This document shows, piece by piece, positions 5,730 through 9,524 of a DNA stretch of 9,524 nucleotides. A model generated the notes under the pieces. That model did no database searches, was not told the origin of the DNA, and saw only the letters and a list, made by a program, of their open reading frames with translations. A program made the position numbers and the translations under genes. The DNA is from Brevundimonas sp. UBA5866 (GTDB lineage Bacteria; Pseudomonadota; Alphaproteobacteria; Caulobacterales; Caulobacteraceae): positions 197 through 9,720 of the forward strand of contig NZ_DJFS01000003.1 in assembly GCF_002432125.1 (NCBI RefSeq), in the 5' to 3' direction. How positions within the stretch are numbered: position 1 is the first letter of the stretch; each line of letters begins with the position of its first letter.

Positions 5730-6347
5730 TTGGCTGGACCGGGTAGCCGGATCGCAATGGCGGTGGCTACGGCCTGTCTGTTGGCCAGTCTGTTTGTACC
5801 GCCCCGTCTGGAAGCGCCGATGGCCTGGACAGGGTTTGGCCTGCTGGTGGTCGGGGCGATGGTGACACTGGTGGTGGATGGGTCGCGACTTGAGGCCCGC
5901 AAGATTGTGAAAGCCGGTACGAAACGCGATGCCGAGCAGGAGAAATGGTCCTATTCCGTACTGTTGATGGGTCTGTTCTCGCTGCCGCTATGCGTGCTTT
6001 CCAGCCGAGATTTGTGGACCTTTGCCAATGGGCTGGGCGAGCCGCGCCTGAGTGCGATGGCGCTGGGGCCGCTGGCGACCGGTATGGCCTTCGTCTTTAT
6101 CTGGAAGGGGCTGGAAAAAGGGGCGCACGCGCAGAGATGGCTCGATGACGAGCTGATGCGGGCCTATCGGGCCAGTGCGATGGCATGGGGCTTTGTGGCT
6201 GCCTTTGTCGCCATGTGTGTGGTGTTCGGGCTGATGTTGTGGCAGGTGCCGGTCGCGGTGGCGGCCATGCCTTTTGCGATGTGGCTGACCGTGAGTACCG
6301 CCGGTGTGCGGCTGTGGTGGCAGGTAAGAGACGCCGAACGTGGCTGA
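5730..6347 (+). CDS. Polytopic membrane protein, second paralogue; N-terminus probably frameshifted
   Basis: 205 residues if read from TTG 5730 (ATG 5757 is the only later good-codon start near the N-terminus). About six hydrophobic segments, the motif DDELMRAYRASAMAWGFVAA (139-158) and the ending GVRLWWQVRDA mirror the preceding gene, with a similar distance from first helix to motif (~130 residues). Between helices two and three it has a longer basic/acidic loop (about 51-73). Neither TTG 5730 nor ATG 5757 has a ribosome site, whereas the excellent one at 5696-5703 serves GTG 5710 in another frame. The simplest reading is that the ancestral protein began MSDVSNVWLDRVAG and continued into this frame, and that one base has been lost (mutation or sequence error), making the gene a possible pseudogene. 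The alternative is that TTG or ATG is used through coupling with the upstream gene. The last eight bases overlap the XRE gene. Confidence 0.65.
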   Translation: MAGPGSRIAMAVATACLLASLFVPPRLEAPMAWTGFGLLVVGAMVTLVVDGSRLEARKIVKAGTKRDAEQEKWSYSVLLMGLFSLPLCVLSSRDLWTFANGLGEPRLSAMALGPLATGMAFVFIWKGLEKGAHAQRWLDDELMRAYRASAMAWGFVAAFVAMCVVFGLMLWQVPVAVAAMPFAMWLTVSTAGVRLWWQVRDAERG

Positions 6348-6549
6348 AGCGCGGCTTTATGTGAATCTGAAGGCTGTGAGGCAGGAAGCCGGACTGACGC
6401 AAGGCGAGCTGGCAGAGCGGGCGCGCGTGTCCCGCAAGACGGTCAACACCATCGAGAACGGGGTGTTCACGCCCTCGGTGACGGTGGCGTTGACGCTGGC
6501 GAGGGCGCTGGATGTGCCGTTGGACGCGCTGTTCCGGCTGGTGGACTAG
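6340..6549 (+). CDS. Small XRE-family (YozG/Cro-CI-like) transcriptional regulator
   Basis: 69 residues, nearly all one helix-turn-helix domain. Helix 2 is TQGELAERA (20-28) and the recognition helix is SRKTVNTIENG (31-41), followed by PSVTVALTLARALDVPLDALF, the pattern of the small YozG-like XRE group (SRQTVxxIExGxYxPSxxLA). No partner or sensing domain is present, so it likely acts as a dimer that responds to protein partners or is constitutive. GTG 6340 overlaps the upstream stop by eight bases; its own ribosome site is weak, so translation is probably coupled. Being last in an operon with two membrane proteins and with tandem palindromes before the first gene suggests autoregulation of the cassette (inference). 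In the comparable Gram-positive pairs the regulator sits beside a small membrane protein, role unknown. The gene is complete, and no T-run terminator was found behind it on the + strand. Confidence 0.88.
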   Translation: MAEARLYVNLKAVRQEAGLTQGELAERARVSRKTVNTIENGVFTPSVTVALTLARALDVPLDALFRLVD

Positions 6550-6557
6550 CAGGCGGC

Positions 6558-6597
6558 GAAAACGATGCCGGATTTGCGCGGTACTGGGCCGGATCGT
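6558..6597 (-). terminator. Possible intrinsic terminator of the aspartic protease gene
   Basis: Read on the minus strand, ACGATCCGG pairs with CCGG-C-ATCGT (one bulged base; arms 6589-6597 and 6562-6571), loop 17 bases, followed by a four-base T-run (complement of AAAA, about 6559-6562). It lies just behind the protease stop at 6605. The large loop and bulge make it weaker than the other terminators here. Confidence 0.35.
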
Positions 6598-6604
6598 GTG
6601 AGGG

Positions 6605-7135
6605 TCAGGTGCCGGGGGGCGTGCGCAGATAGAGGGTCTGCTTGCTGATATCGATCACGGCGTCATGGCGGGTGAGAATGTCCTGCCCTATGACGCCGTC
6701 GATCTCTTCACCCGTTGCGGCTTTGATCGCGGCGACCACACCGCCGAGGTCCATGATGGAAACCTGTTTCTGGTCCATGACCGCGCCGCCCAGCGACAGG
6801 CTGTCGATGGGGTGGCGGCTGATGGCGGTGTGACCGCCTGCGCCCGTGGCTGTGCGGTTGTCGTCTGACGTCGGGCTGTTCAGGCCGTATTTGGCGGCAT
6901 AGGCGGTGTGGACCACACTGGCACCCGCGCCGGAATCCAGAATGAAGCGGCCTTTTACCCCGTTGATCTCGACCTCCAGGGTTTCGTGGCCGGTCGGTAG
7001 CTTGCCCAGTGAGACAGGTGAATAGCCGTAGCCGGACAGGTACTGGCCAAGGTCCTGCGCCGTGGCCGACGGGACCGAGACGGCAAGAACGGCGGTTGCG
7101 ACAAGGGCGGCGATTGCAGGCTTGGCGAATGGCAT
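6605..7135 (-). CDS. Exported retropepsin-like aspartic protease, single domain
   Basis: 176 residues. A Sec signal peptide (hydrophobic core 7-20, likely cleavage after an A-x-A at 24-26) sends it to the periplasm. The mature part is one retropepsin-like unit (aspartyl protease family of the PF13650/PF13975 type): the beta-strand LEVEINGVKGRFIL leads into the catalytic DSGAG with Asp67, then SVV; the family's hydrophobic flap-side strand is IDGVIGQDIL (145-154), and the end is AVIDISKQTLYL (159-170). With one active-site Asp per chain the enzyme must dimerise to be active, as in retroviral and other bacterial single-domain members; substrate unknown. ATG 7135 has a ribosome site (GGAAGG, seven bases upstream). 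It converges with the XRE cassette and diverges from nadA, whose regulatory region it shares (7136-7314). Confidence 0.88.
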   Translation of the reverse strand: MPFAKPAIAALVATAVLAVSVPSATAQDLGQYLSGYGYSPVSLGKLPTGHETLEVEINGVKGRFILDSGAGASVVHTAYAAKYGLNSPTSDDNRTATGAGGHTAISRHPIDSLSLGGAVMDQKQVSIMDLGGVVAAIKAATGEEIDGVIGQDILTRHDAVIDISKQTLYLRTPPGT

Positions 7136-7274
7136 GGGGGTACCTTCCGAAAGGTGTGGTCGCTCCGAAGAACGTCATTATGCGGATGCGTGCAACTTAA
7201 CTTCCTGTCATGCGTGGCGCGGTTTTGATGGATTGACCTTGCGTCAGCGAACGGAGTGCTTATTGTATGCCTAC

Positions 7275-7297
7275 CTTATGCTAAAAGTGAGCATAAG
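7275..7297 (+). promoter_or_regulatory. Perfect inverted repeat upstream of nadA, likely NAD-responsive operator
   Basis: CTTATGCT (7275-7282) and AGCATAAG (7290-7297) are exact reverse complements separated by seven bases, ending 17 bases before the nadA ATG. A palindrome of this length and place suits a repressor site over the promoter or early transcript. Alphaproteobacterial nad genes are known to be controlled by NadQ or NrtR-type regulators; which one, if any, binds here cannot be told from the sequence. A TTGACC box (7233-7238) lies upstream, without a well-spaced -10. Confidence 0.55.
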
Positions 7298-7314
7298 TGT
7301 TTAGGGAGACGGTC

Positions 7315-8391
7315 ATGGGTGCTGCGTTCGGACTGACGAAGGAACTGGAAGCTGAAACCGCCGACGTGTGGGAGAAGGTCAAGGACCACACCACGCCGAT
7401 GGAGTGGCCGGAGCAGGCGCGCCTGATCAGCGAGATCAACGCGCTCAAGAAAGAGCGCGACGCGGTCATTTTGGCGCACAACTATATGACGCCGGATATC
7501 TTCCACGGGGTGGGGGATTTCGTGGGCGACAGTCTGGCGCTGGCCAAGGAAGCGGCCAAGGTGGATGCCAAGGTGATCGTTCAGGCGGGCGTACACTTCA
7601 TGGCCGAGACGTCGAAAATCCTGAGCCCTGAAAAGACGGTGCTGATTCCCGATCTGCGGGCGGGATGCTCGCTGGCGTCGTCGATCACGGGTGCGGATGT
7701 GCGCCTGATCAAGCAGCGCTATCCGGGCTTGCCGGTGGTGACCTATGTGAACACGACCGCCGATGTGAAGGCCGAGACGGACATCTGCTGCACCAGTGCC
7801 AATGCCGTGCAGGTGGTGGAGTGGGCGGCCAAGGAATGGGGTGTCGACAAGGTCATCCTGATCCCCGACGAATATCTGGCGAGGAATGTCGCGGCGCAGA
7901 CGAGCGTGGGCATCATCGCATGGGCCGGTCACTGTGAGGTGCACAAGCGGTTCACCGCGCAGGACATCGCCGACATGCGCGAGGCGTGGCCGGGGGCGGA
8001 AGTGCTGGCGCACCCCGAATGCCCCGAAGAGATTCTGCACGCGGCGGACTATGCCGGATCGACGGCGGCGATGATCTCCTACGTAGAGAACAAGCGTCCG
8101 GCCAAGGTGGTGCTGATTACCGAGTGCTCGATGGCGTCGAACATCAAGGGCGATGTGCCGGAGGTGGACTTTGTCGGGCCGTGCAACATGTGCCCGCACA
8201 TGAAGCGGATCACGCTGGAGAATATCCGCGACTGCCTGTTGCACATGCAGTTCGAGGTGACGGTGCCGGACGAGGTGCAGGAGCGCGCCCGCGCGGCGGT
8301 GCAGAAGATGGTGGACCTGCCGCCGCCGACCAAGCCTGCGCGCTATGATCTGGTACGGGCCAAGCACTCGGTTCAGGTGGAGTTGATCTGA
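7315..8391 (+). CDS. nadA: Quinolinate synthase A
   Basis: 358 residues. It condenses iminoaspartate (from NadB) with dihydroxyacetone phosphate to quinolinate in the cytoplasm, the second step of de novo NAD synthesis, and carries a labile 4Fe-4S cluster. The three cluster cysteines are in place: Cys118 in DLRAGCSLAS, Cys207 in WAGHCEVH, and Cys290 in VGPCNMCPHMKRITLE. Other hallmarks are AHNYMTPDIFHGVGDFVGDSLALA (54-77), which binds substrate, and YVNTTADVKAETDICCTSAN (144-163). The N-terminus is slightly extended as in other alphaproteobacterial members. ATG 7315 is preferred over GTG 7297, six codons upstream, since AGGGAG (7303-7308) stands six bases before the ATG and the GTG falls on the palindrome. 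The next gene starts on the base after the stop. Confidence 0.97.
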   Translation: MGAAFGLTKELEAETADVWEKVKDHTTPMEWPEQARLISEINALKKERDAVILAHNYMTPDIFHGVGDFVGDSLALAKEAAKVDAKVIVQAGVHFMAETSKILSPEKTVLIPDLRAGCSLASSITGADVRLIKQRYPGLPVVTYVNTTADVKAETDICCTSANAVQVVEWAAKEWGVDKVILIPDEYLARNVAAQTSVGIIAWAGHCEVHKRFTAQDIADMREAWPGAEVLAHPECPEEILHAADYAGSTAAMISYVENKRPAKVVLITECSMASNIKGDVPEVDFVGPCNMCPHMKRITLENIRDCLLHMQFEVTVPDEVQERARAAVQKMVDLPPPTKPARYDLVRAKHSVQVELI

Positions 8392-9216
8392 GTGAGTGAT
8401 CAGGGACCCTGGGGGCGTCGCGACGGGATCGATCCGCAGCCCTATACGCCTGCGCCCAAGCCCATACAGCCGAAGAAGGCGCGGAACGGGCAGGTTACGT
8501 TGGTGGTTTCGACCCTGCTGATGGTGGGCTTCCTGTGGTTTCTGACCGGAAGCTGGGTCATCGCCGGATCGCTGATGTTCGCCCTGTTCGTGCATGAGTA
8601 CGGGCATGTGCTGGCGATGAACCGCTTGGGCATGGGACCGGCGAAGATTTACGTCATTCCGTTTCTGGGCGGGCTGGCCAAGGGGCAGACGGCACCGAGG
8701 ACTGAATGGATCGGGGTGCTGGTATCGCTGGCGGGGCCTGCGTTTGGCCTGCTGGCCATGTTGCCGCTGTTGGCCGTCTGGGCGGTGACGGGGAATGTGG
8801 AGTGGGTGGCTGCGGCTTTTTTCGTGGCCATGCTGAACCTGATCAATCTGGTGCCTGCGCCGCCGCTGGACGGTTCAAAGGCGTTGGGTCCGGTATTGGC
8901 CAAGGTCCATCCCATGCTGGAAAAACTGGTGCTGCTGGCCATCGGTATTGCGGTGGTCGGATGGGGCGTGATGACGGGGCGCTATATTCTGGCGGTGTTT
9001 CTGGGGCTGGCGATCTGGGGGCATTTGTCCAAGGGCGGCCTGCGCAACTATGAAGGGCCGCTGAGCGGGGGCGAGGCGGTCAAGTCGCTGGGTCTGTTCG
9101 TGCTGACGGCGGCGGTCTGTAGCGGGGCGGCTGTGGGGTCGTTGCTGGCGATGACCGGCGGCAATGTCGGACGCGCGGTGGATATGGTGGGCCGCTATAT
9201 CGGGATCAGCCTGTAA
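8392..9216 (+). CDS. Site-2 protease family (M50) membrane metallopeptidase
   Basis: 274 residues. After a ~32-residue Pro/basic cytoplasmic N-terminus come five to seven hydrophobic segments. The zinc motif HEYGH (68-72) lies in an early helix; the second metal site is the later LNLINLVPAPPLDG (148-161) with Asp160; AGP at 114-116 and the FLGGLAKG strand (91-98) are also typical of the SpoIVFB/Rv2625c-like short S2P group without PDZ or CBS domains. It should cleave transmembrane substrates within the inner membrane; its substrate is unknown. A further C-terminal extension (about 225-274) has a hydrophobic helix not needed for the core fold. GTG 8392 follows the nadA stop directly; AGGTGGAG nine bases upstream is its ribosome site. 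The gene's stop TAA shares its last A with the nadB ATG, so the peptidase sits tightly inside the NAD operon. Confidence 0.88.
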   Translation: MSDQGPWGRRDGIDPQPYTPAPKPIQPKKARNGQVTLVVSTLLMVGFLWFLTGSWVIAGSLMFALFVHEYGHVLAMNRLGMGPAKIYVIPFLGGLAKGQTAPRTEWIGVLVSLAGPAFGLLAMLPLLAVWAVTGNVEWVAAAFFVAMLNLINLVPAPPLDGSKALGPVLAKVHPMLEKLVLLAIGIAVVGWGVMTGRYILAVFLGLAIWGHLSKGGLRNYEGPLSGGEAVKSLGLFVLTAAVCSGAAVGSLLAMTGGNVGRAVDMVGRYIGISL

Positions 9217-9524
9217 TGACTGTGGGGCCTGTGCATGAGGTGCGGGTTCACAGTGGGCCGCTGATTGTCGGTGGCGGCTTGGCCGGGTTGTCGGCGGCGC
9301 TGGAGGCCGTTCCGGTGGCAGGGGTGTCTGACGGGGCGCTGGTGGTGACGCCTGCCCCCTTGCTGGATGCCTGTTCTTCGGCGTGGGCGCAGGGCGGCAT
9401 GGCCGCAGCGCTGGGCAAGGAAGACAGTGCCGGACTGCATGCACGCGATACCGAGGCAGCGGGGGCCGGACTGGTGGTGCCGCAGGTGGCAGAAGCCCTG
9501 ACCGGGCAAGGGCGCGAGACGGTG
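9216..9524 (+). CDS. nadB: L-aspartate oxidase, N-terminal fragment
   Basis: The gene runs off the right edge: 103 codons are present of an expected ~500-540. It oxidises L-aspartate to iminoaspartate using FAD, feeding NadA. After a short polar leader the Rossmann dinucleotide motif GGGLAGLSAALEA (19-31) is clear, and the flavoprotein signature SSAWAQGGMAAAL (54-66) is the hallmark of NadB (SSxWAQGGIAA in most members). The first strand is shorter than usual at the second beta strand region (VSDGALVVTPAPL). ATG 9216 overlaps the peptidase stop by one base (TAATG); no strong ribosome site stands before it, so translational coupling is likely. nadC is the expected next gene but is outside the window. 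Confidence 0.93.
   Translation, partial: MTVGPVHEVRVHSGPLIVGGGLAGLSAALEAVPVAGVSDGALVVTPAPLLDACSSAWAQGGMAAALGKEDSAGLHARDTEAAGAGLVVPQVAEALTGQGRETV

Noticed and set aside
5725..5740. Programmed -1 frameshifting in the second membrane gene
   Set aside because: No slippery heptamer of the X-XXY-YYZ type and no clear downstream stem; a lost base is simpler.
5726..5746. ATG at 5726 as the start of the second membrane gene
   Set aside because: That frame stops after six codons (TAG at 5744-5746).
7297..7315. GTG at 7297 as the nadA start
   Set aside because: It overlaps the last base of the palindrome and has no ribosome site, whereas ATG 7315 has AGGGAG six bases upstream.
7276..8607. Long minus-strand open frame (443 codons) opposite nadA and the peptidase
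   Set aside because: It is antisense to two genes with complete family motifs; its His/Arg-rich translation is the usual mirror of GC-rich coding DNA.

Overview
The window reads as chromosomal DNA of a GC-rich alphaproteobacterium. GTG starts, four-base ATGA gene overlaps, the nadA/nadB gene style and an RBS-rich coding layout would suit Caulobacterales (Asticcacaulis- or Caulobacter-like), but that placement is inference from gene content and style, not from a marker gene. About 90% of the window codes. There are no rRNA, tRNA, CRISPR, integrase or transposase signals, so this is mostly ordinary chromosome with a few small accessory-type cassettes.

Layout. 1-230 (+): the C-terminal end of a DAACS-type dicarboxylate/amino acid:cation symporter, closed by a clear intrinsic terminator (254-287). 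292-2000 (-): a 70-residue unknown protein, then (reading leftward from 1999) a two-helix membrane protein and a cysteine-rich lipoprotein joined by an ATGA overlap, with a strong GC hairpin behind the lipoprotein. 2178-2579 (+): a host-attachment (Host_attach) family protein with its own intrinsic terminator. 2638-3329 (-): a zeta-toxin-like P-loop kinase overlapping by ATGA with a 61-residue basic protein of unknown function. 3385-4890 (-): the biosynthetic threonine ammonia-lyase IlvA, first committed step to isoleucine. 5020-6549 (+): a three-gene cassette of two paralogous polytopic membrane proteins and a 69-residue XRE/YozG-like regulator, preceded by two near-identical operator-like palindromes set 20 bp apart. 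6605-7135 (-): an exported single-domain retropepsin-like aspartic protease. 7315-9524 (+): nadA (quinolinate synthase), a site-2-protease-type M50 membrane metallopeptidase, and the start of nadB (L-aspartate oxidase), all contiguous, with a perfect 8-bp inverted repeat just upstream of nadA.

How they work together. NadB and NadA together convert aspartate plus dihydroxyacetone phosphate to quinolinate for NAD synthesis; the membrane peptidase between them is locked into the same transcript by zero or one-base spacing. The membrane-protein/XRE cassette looks self-regulating. The second membrane protein seems to have lost its proper start through a one-base frameshift: an excellent ribosome site and GTG start at 5710 lead into a different frame from the body of the gene. 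No complete undescribed system is proven here; the best leads are the operator-controlled membrane/XRE cassette, the kinase plus small basic partner, and the peptidase embedded in the NAD operon.
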